DNA from: Atopostipes sp.
Lineage (GTDB): Bacteria; Bacillota; Bacilli; Lactobacillales; Carnobacteriaceae_A
NCBI GenBank assembly: GCA_029257245.1
Contig: JARICH010000014.1
Location: 1 to 42,262 of the forward strand
DNA length: 42,262 nt
Direction: 5' to 3'
Shown here: piece by piece, positions 1-6,792 of the stretch
Position numbering within the stretch: position 1 is the stretch's first letter
Layout: each line of letters starts with the position of its first letter
Position numbers and translations under genes: made by a program
The notes under the pieces: model-generated
What the model was told of the DNA's origin: nothing
Database searches by the model: none
Seen by the model: the letters and a program-made list of their open reading frames with translations, nothing else

Positions 1-1049
1 GATATTACTGGGTAGTTGAAAATGCTAAGGGAACAATTACAAGTGCAAGAGCGGTTCCTTTTGGATTGACTCTTCCATTTACAAATCTAACAGGAGATGG
101 TTTTTTAAGAGCAATTAAAGTCTATCCAAAGAACACATTGACAACAAGTGTACCTGATATTGAAAAAACAGTTGATGAATCAAATGTAGCAATTGGTCAA
201 ATAAATACCTGGAAAATTACACTAAATATTCCAGTAGGTATCGAAGATTATGACAAATTTGAGTTTTATGATCAATTAGATACTCGTCTTGATTATGTTG
301 CTGATTCATTAGTTATAAATGCTGGAAACATCAACTTATTAGCAGGCGATGATTACAACCTTACCTTAGCTAATGGTCGACTAGATGTTAAATTTACAGC
401 GGCCGGTCTTGCTAAATTAGCCAATATAACATCAGATCCAAAAGTCGTCACATTTACTCTTCAAACAAAAGTAAATAGCACAGCGATTATGGGACAAGAA
501 ATTCCAAACAGTGCCACTTTAACATTCAATAACAGTCACGGTTCTGATAAAACGAAAACACCGGATGACATTCCAGAAGTACACACAGGTGGTAAAGCTT
601 TCGTGAAAAAAGCGAATGGCGAAAATGGTGCAATTTTAGCAGGTGCAGAATTTAAGATTAAAAGAGGCGAACAATTTGTCAATCTAGCGGCAGATGGCAC
701 AGTTACTTTTGGTGGTAATGGAACAGTCTTCAAATCAGATGCCAATGGCAAGTTTGAAGTCAAAGGACTACCATACGGAAGCTACGTTTTAGTAGAAACA
801 AAAGCTCCAACAGGATACGCTCTACCAACAAATCCTGAAACTCCATTTGAAGTGGATGCAAGTTCATACTACTCAGATCCAACTAAAGTTGAAACAGGAA
901 GTGCACCAGCAGATGTGATTAAAACAATTCTTAACCGCAAAATGACAATCCCACAAACAGGTGGTATTGGTACCGCACTATTCACAATAATTGGTGCAGT
1001 GATGATGGTATTCTCAGCCGCTTTTTACAGAAAAACGAAAAAAGCTTAA
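1..1049 (+). CDS. Backbone pilin, LPXTG-type (5' partial)
   Basis: The frame is open from base 3, so the gene starts upstream of the window; the first in-window start-like codon (TTG at 66) is internal. The product is a sortase-anchored major pilin. Seen: a pilin motif VYPKN at 120-134, whose lysine (codon 129-131) would be joined to the next subunit; a region resembling the D2 isopeptide-forming fold; a Cna-B/SpaA-like domain ending in an E-box (YxLxE..AP.GY type, about 770-830); the sorting signal IPQTG at 948-962; a hydrophobic segment; and a basic tail RKTKKA. Pilin motif, E-box and sorting signal together define the backbone subunit of sortase C pili. The three sortase genes follow directly. 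The tip and basal pilins are probably upstream, outside the window. Confidence 0.9.
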   Translation, partial: YYWVVENAKGTITSARAVPFGLTLPFTNLTGDGFLRAIKVYPKNTLTTSVPDIEKTVDESNVAIGQINTWKITLNIPVGIEDYDKFEFYDQLDTRLDYVADSLVINAGNINLLAGDDYNLTLANGRLDVKFTAAGLAKLANITSDPKVVTFTLQTKVNSTAIMGQEIPNSATLTFNNSHGSDKTKTPDDIPEVHTGGKAFVKKANGENGAILAGAEFKIKRGEQFVNLAADGTVTFGGNGTVFKSDANGKFEVKGLPYGSYVLVETKAPTGYALPTNPETPFEVDASSYYSDPTKVETGSAPADVIKTILNRKMTIPQTGGIGTALFTIIGAVMMVFSAAFYRKTKKA

Positions 1050-1094
1050 AGAATATACTTTTAGTAAACAAGGATAACTAGCCAGAAAGAGTGT

Positions 1095-1135
1095 GGAGTT
1101 AAAACTATTAAAAACTAGTTTTAACTCCCTTTTTT
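1095..1135 (+). terminator. Intra-operon terminator between pilin and sortases
   Basis: A perfect 13-bp stem GGAGTTAAAACTA (1095-1107) pairs with TAGTTTTAACTCC (1116-1128) around an 8-nt loop and is followed by six T (1130-1135). It lies 46 bases after the pilin stop and just before the ribosome-binding site of the first sortase gene. It looks like a complete intrinsic terminator that would limit read-through into the sortases. Confidence 0.85.
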
Positions 1136-1155
1136 CCGAAAGGACTGTGATATCA

Positions 1156-2016
1156 ATGGAAAATAAAAAGCCTAATAAAACGATCACCCCCTACATCATG
1201 TTCGTTTTTTTTACGATCGGCTTTTTAATCATGATTTATCCGTTGATATCACGTACATATTATGATTATCGTGGGAATGAAGCTATCGATGATTTTCAGG
1301 AAGAACTTGCAGACATGCCGACAGTAGATCTGCAGGAAAAATTACAACTCGCTTACGCTTATAATAATGCACTGCTTTCTGGGGATGAGCGACCATTAGG
1401 CGATCCATTTAGTGAAGAAGAAAAAGAAGAAGGCGTTGCTGATTATGCTCATTTACTCGAGATGAATGAAAAAATAGGTGTTTTAACGATTCCAAGAATC
1501 AATACTATATTTCCGGTCTATGCCGGAGTTAGTGAGAAGGTACTGCAAAAAGGAGTCGGGCATATGGAAGGAAGCTCACTTCCAATTGGAGGTCTAAATA
1601 CCCATTCAGTTTTAACCGCTCACCGTGGTCTTCCTGAAAATAAATTGTTTACAGACTTAGATAAGATGCAGTTAGATGATTTATTTTTTATTGAAACAAT
1701 CGCTGGACAATTAGCCTATAAAGTTATTGAGATTCAAGTGATTGAACCGACAGCTATTGAAGAATTAAGTATCCAACAAAATAAAGACCTCGTTACTTTA
1801 TTAACTTGTACGCCATATATGATCAATTCCCACCGCTTGATTGTGCTAGGGGAGCGGACAAAATTACCTGTTAAAGAGCAAGAAAAACTCACCGAAATTA
1901 GTTGGTGGAATCGTTTGTTGAGTCTTTTGAGTGGTTACATTTGGATAGTCCTAGTGATGCTAGTCATGTTATTATTTATTGGAAGAAGGATCTGGAAAAA
2001 GATAAGGGGGGAGTAA
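1156..2016 (+). CDS. Class C sortase (pilus polymerase) 1
   Basis: 286-residue membrane-bound transpeptidase. The chosen ATG has AAAGGA at 1139-1144; the longer frame from GTG 1093 is rejected because it runs through the terminator stem. An N-terminal membrane segment (about residues 12-32) is followed by a lid motif DPF at 83-85, the blocking loop typical of pilus sortases. The catalytic residues are His156 (TAHRGLP), Cys218 (LLTCTP) and Arg227 (SHR). A second membrane segment near the C terminus leaves a basic tail. It probably links backbone pilins through the VYPKN lysine of the upstream gene. It is clearly paralogous to the third sortase (DPY lid, same EEEK/R-EEGV region and same TCTPYMINSHR core), so a duplication is likely. 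Confidence 0.93.
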   Translation: MENKKPNKTITPYIMFVFFTIGFLIMIYPLISRTYYDYRGNEAIDDFQEELADMPTVDLQEKLQLAYAYNNALLSGDERPLGDPFSEEEKEEGVADYAHLLEMNEKIGVLTIPRINTIFPVYAGVSEKVLQKGVGHMEGSSLPIGGLNTHSVLTAHRGLPENKLFTDLDKMQLDDLFFIETIAGQLAYKVIEIQVIEPTAIEELSIQQNKDLVTLLTCTPYMINSHRLIVLGERTKLPVKEQEKLTEISWWNRLLSLLSGYIWIVLVMLVMLLFIGRRIWKKIRGE

Positions 2017-2017
2017 G

Positions 2018-2938
2018 ATGAAAACCAAGAAAAGAATCAGCATCCTATTATTTATAATAGGCTTTGGTATCTTCTTGTACCCCTTCATCTCACGAACTTT
2101 TTATGATATTTACTTCCGAAGTGAAGCAGAAAAGATAACGGAGAGTTTTGTCAACGATGAGCTTTCTGAGACCCTTTATAATGAACAAGTCGCTTATAAT
2201 CAATCAGAAATTTCAAATCCAGAGGAAATTGAGCAAGCAGAAGTTAGTTTTGTGGAAGAGAGTTCATCCGAAGCGGAAAATATTGATTATTTAGCGAATG
2301 AAAATGTATTAGGAATTGTCTCAGCTCCGGCGATTAATTTAGTTTACCCAATCTATGATGGAGCCACTCATCAAAACCTATTAGATGGGGTCGCAAGAAT
2401 TGAAGGTACGAGTTATCCGGTTGGAGGAATCAATACAAATAGTGTCATTGCGGGCCATAATGGTTTAGCTGGTCGTACTTATTTTTCCAATATAAAAAAA
2501 TTAGCTACAGGAGATTTGATTAAAATACAAAACCGGAAAGAAATTTTAACTTATGAAGTGTATGGAACAGCAGTTATTGCACCTGATGATTTACCAGCAT
2601 TGGCAGTTGTTCCTGGACAAGACACTGTCACCTTATTAACTTGTACTTGGCCTCCACCAGGCACCCATCGTTATTTAGTTTACGCAAAGAGAGTCTCCAA
2701 TCAAGAGAAAGATGATCAAGTTTTCACTAGTAACCAAGAGTCAGGAATAGAAGGTCAAAAGGAAGCAGTAAATAATATCGAAGCTTCTCAGGAAATTACT
2801 TTTGATAGGGAATCAATTTTATTAAAATTAGAGGAAACTTTAGAAAAAATGGATCAGATGGCTAGACGTTATGGTGTACTCATATCGTTGACATTACTTG
2901 CTGGCTCAGCAGTCTATTTTATTTTTATACGAGAATAA
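2018..2938 (+). CDS. Divergent lid-less sortase
   Basis: 306-residue sortase. It starts one base after the previous stop, with GGGGGGAG overlapping that stop as the ribosome-binding site. The N-terminal membrane segment ends in YPFISRTFYD, as in the neighbouring class C enzymes. The catalytic residues are His147 (AGHNGL), Cys209 (LLTCTW) and Arg218 (THR). There is no DP-aromatic lid; its place is taken by an acidic, glutamate-rich stretch (about residues 55-85). Cys209 is followed by WPPPG, unlike the TPYMINSHR of its neighbours. A glutamine/glutamate-rich extension and a C-terminal membrane segment follow the catalytic domain. The role could be to attach a minor or basal pilin, or to anchor the finished pilus to the wall; that is inference. 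Confidence 0.88.
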   Translation: MKTKKRISILLFIIGFGIFLYPFISRTFYDIYFRSEAEKITESFVNDELSETLYNEQVAYNQSEISNPEEIEQAEVSFVEESSSEAENIDYLANENVLGIVSAPAINLVYPIYDGATHQNLLDGVARIEGTSYPVGGINTNSVIAGHNGLAGRTYFSNIKKLATGDLIKIQNRKEILTYEVYGTAVIAPDDLPALAVVPGQDTVTLLTCTWPPPGTHRYLVYAKRVSNQEKDDQVFTSNQESGIEGQKEAVNNIEASQEITFDRESILLKLEETLEKMDQMARRYGVLISLTLLAGSAVYFIFIRE

Positions 2939-2963
2939 GATATATAAGAGAGAAGGGAGAATA

Positions 2964-3830
2964 ATGAAAGACAATAAAAACATTTTTTTTAAAAATAAAG
3001 GACTATTAGTATTAGGCCTAGGGCTTCTTCTAGGTTTGGCTTTTATCCTCTATCCATTTTTCTCCCAACTTTTTTATGATTATGGAGCCATATCTGAAGT
3101 AACCGATTTTCAAGAAACCGTTCAAGCGATTGATCCACCGGAATTAAAAGAAGAAAATGTCCGCTTAGCGGAAGCATATAATGAAGCACTAGAGCCAAAT
3201 ATACGTTGGATTGATCCTTATTCAGAAGAAGAGCGTGAAGAAGGTGTGGAGACTTATGCGGAGATGTTAAAGGTCAAAGAAAAAATTGGAGTTGTCCATA
3301 TTCCAAAAATAAATATTTCCTTACCTCTTTATGCAGGTACTGCGGAAAGTATTTTACAAAAAGGTGTTGGGCATTTAGAAGGAACTTCTTTACCGGTAGG
3401 AGGTAAGAGTACTCATAGTGTGGTGACAGCTCACAGAGGGTTACCAGAAGCCCGATTATTTACGGATTTAGATAAAATGGAGCTTGGCGATATCTTTTCT
3501 CTTGAAACAATGGCTGGAGAGTTATTTTATAAAGTGGATCAAATTGAGGTTGTTGCACCCGATGAAACGGATAAAGTAAAAATTATTGAAGGAAAAGATT
3601 ACTTAACTTTACTCACTTGTACTCCATATATGATTAATTCACATCGTTTATTGGTTAGAGGTGTTCGCACCAATCCACCAGCTGCTGAAGAATTAAAAGT
3701 AATAAAAAATCAACAAGAAAAAGATCTTTCTTATTACTTAAAGACTTATTGGCACTATCTGCTAATTGTTTTCATCAGCTTAACTAGTGTGATTGGAATT
3801 CTTATTTGGCAGGATAGACAAGAGAAATGA
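2964..3830 (+). CDS. Class C sortase (pilus polymerase) 2
   Basis: 288 residues from ATG 2964, which follows AGAAGGGAGA; an earlier in-frame start at 2898 lies inside the preceding gene and has no such site. Features: N-terminal membrane segment, lid DPY at 84-86, catalytic His157 (TAHRGLP), Cys219 (LLTCTP), an SHR arginine nine residues later, and a C-terminal membrane segment (LLIVFISLTSVIGILIW). Close paralogue of the first sortase gene. Two class C enzymes in one locus usually divide the work between backbone polymerisation and accessory pilin addition. It is the last gene of the locus and is followed by a terminator. Confidence 0.93.
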   Translation: MKDNKNIFFKNKGLLVLGLGLLLGLAFILYPFFSQLFYDYGAISEVTDFQETVQAIDPPELKEENVRLAEAYNEALEPNIRWIDPYSEEEREEGVETYAEMLKVKEKIGVVHIPKINISLPLYAGTAESILQKGVGHLEGTSLPVGGKSTHSVVTAHRGLPEARLFTDLDKMELGDIFSLETMAGELFYKVDQIEVVAPDETDKVKIIEGKDYLTLLTCTPYMINSHRLLVRGVRTNPPAAEELKVIKNQQEKDLSYYLKTYWHYLLIVFISLTSVIGILIWQDRQEK

Positions 3831-3841
3831 TTGAAAAATAG

Positions 3842-3879
3842 AGACTACGTGAAGAGATTCTTCTTCTAGTAGTCTTTTT
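3842..3879 (+). terminator. Terminator of pilus/sortase locus
   Basis: AGACTAC (3842-3848) pairs with GTAGTCT (3869-3875), with an inner GAAGA/TCTTC pairing, followed by a run of T. It closes the sortase cluster. Confidence 0.75.
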
Positions 3880-3967
3880 AGTTGAATCTAATTAACTATT
3901 GAATTAAATGGCTAAATCAATTAATCTGAAGGAAAGATTCAAGATGAAAAAAAAGGAGTCAAAATGA

Positions 3968-4678
3968 ATGACAAAGAATTTTGATCGTTTTATCAGTGAG
4001 TACAACAAACTACATGATGCTTTGAGAGATCGTGCGAATCGAGAAGATGATTTCTTTTCCTTATTAAAGAGTTTAGAGCGGGATGTCATCATCGCACGCT
4101 ATAAAGATGAATTGCATTTGATACGTAAATTAAGAAATCTATTGGTTCATGAAAAAAAGACTATTCAATATGACATCGCAGAACCATCTGAGGTTGTCAT
4201 TAATCAAATGAACTTTATACGAAAGCAAATTATTCAGCCAGCAACCGCAGCTGATCATTTTAGTCGCAAAGTTTTTTCTTTTAATATTGATGATTCATTA
4301 GAACGATTGTTGTATTTTATCAATCAAAAACATTTGTATCAATTTCCAATCTTTGATGAAGACGGATTGGCCGGTGTTCTTTCTCATAATGGGATTACTA
4401 ATTGGTTAGCCCATGATTTTTCGAAAAATTCAATTGATTTTAATCAAATCACTATTAGAGATATTGTAGCGGATGAGGATAGTTATTATCATTACGAAGT
4501 GATCCCATCGAATACGAGTCTTTTTGATGTGGAAGCGATGTTTTCAAGTAATTTATTTGTAGGAAGAAGTCAGTATATTATTCTAATTTCGGATAAGGAT
4601 AAAATAGAAAAATGGGAAGATCTTCAAGGAATTATCACGCCTTGGGATTTACCAGAATTAATGGGGCTCTTAGGATAA
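3968..4678 (+). CDS. HEPN-like/CBS-domain protein
   Basis: 236 residues, ATG 3968 with AAGGAG at 3953-3958. The N-terminal ~95 residues are predicted helical and charged and contain KLRNLLVHEKK, in which Arg56 and His61 form an RxxxxH pattern like the active-site motif of HEPN domains. The rest (about 95-236) resembles a CBS pair: 'LYQFPIFDEDGLAGVLSH' near 109-126 and a second, weaker unit with DLFVGRS-type sequence ending in GIITPWDL. CBS pairs usually bind adenine nucleotides. Similar CBS proteins with a helical front are common in Firmicutes but their function is not known to me. It stands alone between the pilus terminator and the YczE-like gene. Whether the HEPN-like part is an active RNase is untested. 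Confidence 0.7.
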   Translation: MTKNFDRFISEYNKLHDALRDRANREDDFFSLLKSLERDVIIARYKDELHLIRKLRNLLVHEKKTIQYDIAEPSEVVINQMNFIRKQIIQPATAADHFSRKVFSFNIDDSLERLLYFINQKHLYQFPIFDEDGLAGVLSHNGITNWLAHDFSKNSIDFNQITIRDIVADEDSYYHYEVIPSNTSLFDVEAMFSSNLFVGRSQYIILISDKDKIEKWEDLQGIITPWDLPELMGLLG

Positions 4679-4733
4679 AAAATTTACCGAATTTTTATGC
4701 TAAAGAGTGTAAACAAAGTGGAGGAGAAGCGAG

Positions 4734-5378
4734 TTGAACAAGACAGTAAGAGGGCGAGTTATTATTTATCTTCTAGGTGTTTTTCTTATGTCACTTGGGG
4801 TTAGTTTATCAATTCACGCAGACTTAGGCGTGTCACCTGTTTCCTCATTGGCTTATGCTATTTCATTAGTGACAGGTTTTACTGTGGGGACCATCACTAT
4901 TCTGACGCATTTTATCTACATAGGACTTCAAATTCTTATTTCTAAGAAAATTGACATGAAAGATGTTCTCATACAACTACTTATCGCATTTTTATTTGGT
5001 TTTTTTATTGATACATCTTTATTTTTAGTTCGTAAATTTATACCTGTTCCAGCTACATTGCTTTTGCGCTGGTTTTATTTATTCATTAGTTTAGTCGTTG
5101 TTGCATTTGGTTTAACAGGCTATACAAACATGAAATTTACTTTGATGCCTTACGATGAATTAACTCATGTGATTAGCAGTCATTATCAAATATCCTATGG
5201 TCGTGCCCGGGTAATTGGCGATTCATCCAATGTTATCTTAGCCTTAGCCATTGGCTTTATCTTTTTATCCTCTTGGGGCTCTGTTGGTCTAGGGACAATT
5301 GTGGCAGCCCTAATGGTGGGACGAATGATAAATATATTATTAAGAATAAATGAAACATACGAATTTATTATTTTATAA
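4734..5378 (+). CDS. YczE/YitT-like integral membrane protein
   Basis: 214 residues from TTG 4734, preceded by GGAGGAG at 4720-4726; no ATG fits the ribosome-binding site better. It has about five hydrophobic membrane segments. The opening (LLGVFLMSLGVSLSIHADLGVSPVSSL, given here only as the LGVSPV core) is typical of the YczE/YyaS family of Firmicutes membrane proteins, whose transport substrate is not established. The later motif PYDELTH and the G-rich region near GSVGLGTIVAALMVGR also fit the family. It lies 55 bases after the HEPN/CBS gene and could be co-transcribed with it, as no terminator is visible between them. Confidence 0.75.
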   Translation: MNKTVRGRVIIYLLGVFLMSLGVSLSIHADLGVSPVSSLAYAISLVTGFTVGTITILTHFIYIGLQILISKKIDMKDVLIQLLIAFLFGFFIDTSLFLVRKFIPVPATLLLRWFYLFISLVVVAFGLTGYTNMKFTLMPYDELTHVISSHYQISYGRARVIGDSSNVILALAIGFIFLSSWGSVGLGTIVAALMVGRMINILLRINETYEFIIL

Positions 5379-5384
5379 AATAAA

Positions 5385-5434
5385 AAAGAATCCGGGGACG
5401 AAGTCAAAATGCTTCATTCTCGGATTCTTTTTAA
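5385..5434. terminator. Bidirectional terminator
   Basis: AAAGAATCCG (5385-5394) pairs with CGGATTCTTT (5421-5430), with A and T runs on either side. It sits between two convergent genes and can serve both. Confidence 0.8.
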
Positions 5435-5449
5435 GTTTAGTATTGTTAA

Positions 5450-6181
5450 TTAGAGTAAAAGGAAGAGGAACAATGAAAGGATAATACCCACTAGAAAAGC
5501 TGTATTTCTACTATCTTTTTCGTTTGGTAGTTCATGTTTAAAGACCATGAGAATCATGGCTCCGGTAATGAGTGCTTCGATAATAATGAAAATGTTCTCA
5601 GAAATATTAAAGAAAAGAGCAATAAAGTAGCCAATGAATAAACCCAATGCAATAGGATAGCGGGCGCGGTCATTATATAGTGCAGGTGACACATGATAGA
5701 TTCCCCACTTTAAAGCAACAAAGTGAATGAAATAAGCAAGTAAGAATATTAGCTGGTAACTGATACTGTTTAAGTTATAAGAACCTACCACATAACCAAT
5801 CATTATATTATAAGCCACAACAAAGAAAACATTCGCCCAGTAAATCGACCGTTCCATCGTCTTCTCATATACTTTTGTAGGCAGTTGATCGGTATAGACT
5901 AAAATTTGATCAAATAAATAAAAGAATATAAATCCAATTAAAGCCACAATATAAATAGCGAAGCTACTACCTAGAAGATTTATATCATAATAACTATCCA
6001 TTAAAACTGCTTGACCATGGGCAAGTTGAGGTAACATATGAATAAAAATATAGACTACACCGATACCTGCAGCGAAAGAATTAAGAATGGCTTCGTCAAT
6101 CTTGTGAAGTAAATTCAAATCAAGAAAATAAACTAGACTAAAAATTAAAATAGAAGAAAAACCTAAAATTGTTGACATCAT
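5450..6181 (-). CDS. Polytopic membrane protein, ZIP-like
   Basis: 243 residues with seven or eight hydrophobic segments and almost no soluble part. I do not recognise it with certainty. The segment FAAGIGVVYIFIHMLPQL resembles the second helix of ZIP metal transporters, and ITGAMILMVFKHELPNE resembles the late ZIP helix ending in a (H/E)xLPE-like turn. The central histidine and glutamate pattern (HNxPEG) that binds metal in ZIP proteins is not present. So this is either a remote, non-canonical ZIP relative or an unrelated membrane protein with similar helices. It is 20 bases downstream of the 101-residue gene on the same strand, so the two form an operon. The start follows only a weak site (GGATTGAG). 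Confidence 0.6.
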   Translation of the reverse strand: MMSTILGFSSILIFSLVYFLDLNLLHKIDEAILNSFAAGIGVVYIFIHMLPQLAHGQAVLMDSYYDINLLGSSFAIYIVALIGFIFFYLFDQILVYTDQLPTKVYEKTMERSIYWANVFFVVAYNIMIGYVVGSYNLNSISYQLIFLLAYFIHFVALKWGIYHVSPALYNDRARYPIALGLFIGYFIALFFNISENIFIIIEALITGAMILMVFKHELPNEKDSRNTAFLVGIILSLFLFLLL

Positions 6182-6201
6182 TGTATATACTCAATCCAAT
6201 C

Positions 6202-6507
6202 CTATTTATTTTGATAATTATTAAAAATCATCCGTAAGAAAAAGTAACTAATTGTCGAACTAATGTAACCGATAATAGCTATAGGTTCTAATAAGATGAA
6301 AAGCACTAAAATCATCATGCTCATAATCAGCGTAAGTAAAAACCAGCCTTCTTTTGTACGTAAATTAATATTTTCTTTCGAAACAATTCCACCAAGAATA
6401 AAGCCCCAAGCAAACTGAGAAGACAGACTAAAACTTAAGAGGCCAACTATTGCCAATATTAATCGAATGGCAGATTCCATTTTAAAACTATTTTTTACTT
6501 GTCGCAT
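6202..6507 (-). CDS. Small three-helix membrane protein
   Basis: 101 residues with three hydrophobic stretches (about 14-40, 55-73 and 74-93) and a short charged loop containing SKENINLRTKEG. The start has AGGAAAGG just upstream on the minus strand, and a good promoter lies about 60 bases further up. No family recognised. It is the first gene of a two-gene unit with the ZIP-like protein, which suggests a shared membrane function, but nothing in the sequence says which. Confidence 0.6.
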   Translation of the reverse strand: MRQVKNSFKMESAIRLILAIVGLLSFSLSSQFAWGFILGGIVSKENINLRTKEGWFLLTLIMSMMILVLFILLEPIAIIGYISSTISYFFLRMIFNNYQNK

Positions 6508-6566
6508 CGCTGACTACCTTTCCTTTTATCAAACGTGAAAAATTTAATAATTATGTAATATTCATT

Positions 6567-6595
6567 ATTTTACCATACTTTAGTAAATACTTAAA
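6567..6595 (-). promoter_or_regulatory. Sigma-A type promoter for the minus-strand membrane gene pair
   Basis: On the minus strand TTTAAG (6590-6595) is 17 bases from TAAAAT (6567-6572), which is preceded by TGG, an extended -10. It points at the 101-residue gene. Confidence 0.6.
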
Positions 6596-6676
6596 ATATA
6601 AAAGGGATTACTACAGTCTTTAAGCGACTTTTTTGAAAAAACGTCCAAAAAATCAAGAATAAAAATGCGTCTTTAG

Positions 6677-6693
6677 ATTACAATTAGTTAACA
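6677..6693 (-). promoter_or_regulatory. WalR-type box upstream of M23 hydrolase gene
   Basis: Read on the minus strand this is TGTTAACTAATTGTAAT, which is TGTTAA, five bases, TGTAAT. This fits the WalR (YycF) consensus TGTWAH-N5-TGTWAH at all twelve positions. It ends 14 bases before the -35 of the promoter of the downstream gene. WalR is known to control cell wall hydrolase genes in Firmicutes; binding here is inferred. Confidence 0.6.
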
Positions 6694-6707
6694 AAGCTTA
6701 GAATAGA

Positions 6708-6736
6708 TTGGAATTGTAACTTATCACTGGTATTAT
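6708..6736 (+). promoter_or_regulatory. Promoter of M23 hydrolase gene
   Basis: TTGGAA (6708-6713) is separated by 17 bases from TATTAT (6731-6736). The start codon follows about 57 bases later, leaving a short leader. Confidence 0.6.
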
Positions 6737-6792
6737 TTGAAAGTGAGATAAAACAGAAAGAAATTATTTTATTGAGTAGAGGAGAATAATGA

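Noticed and set aside
1093-1155. Longer start for the first sortase
   Set aside because: The stretch is the terminator stem-loop; ATG 1156 has AAAGGA before it.
2898-2963. Longer start for the third sortase
   Set aside because: This part lies inside the second sortase gene and has no ribosome-binding site; ATG 2964 follows AGAAGGGAGA.
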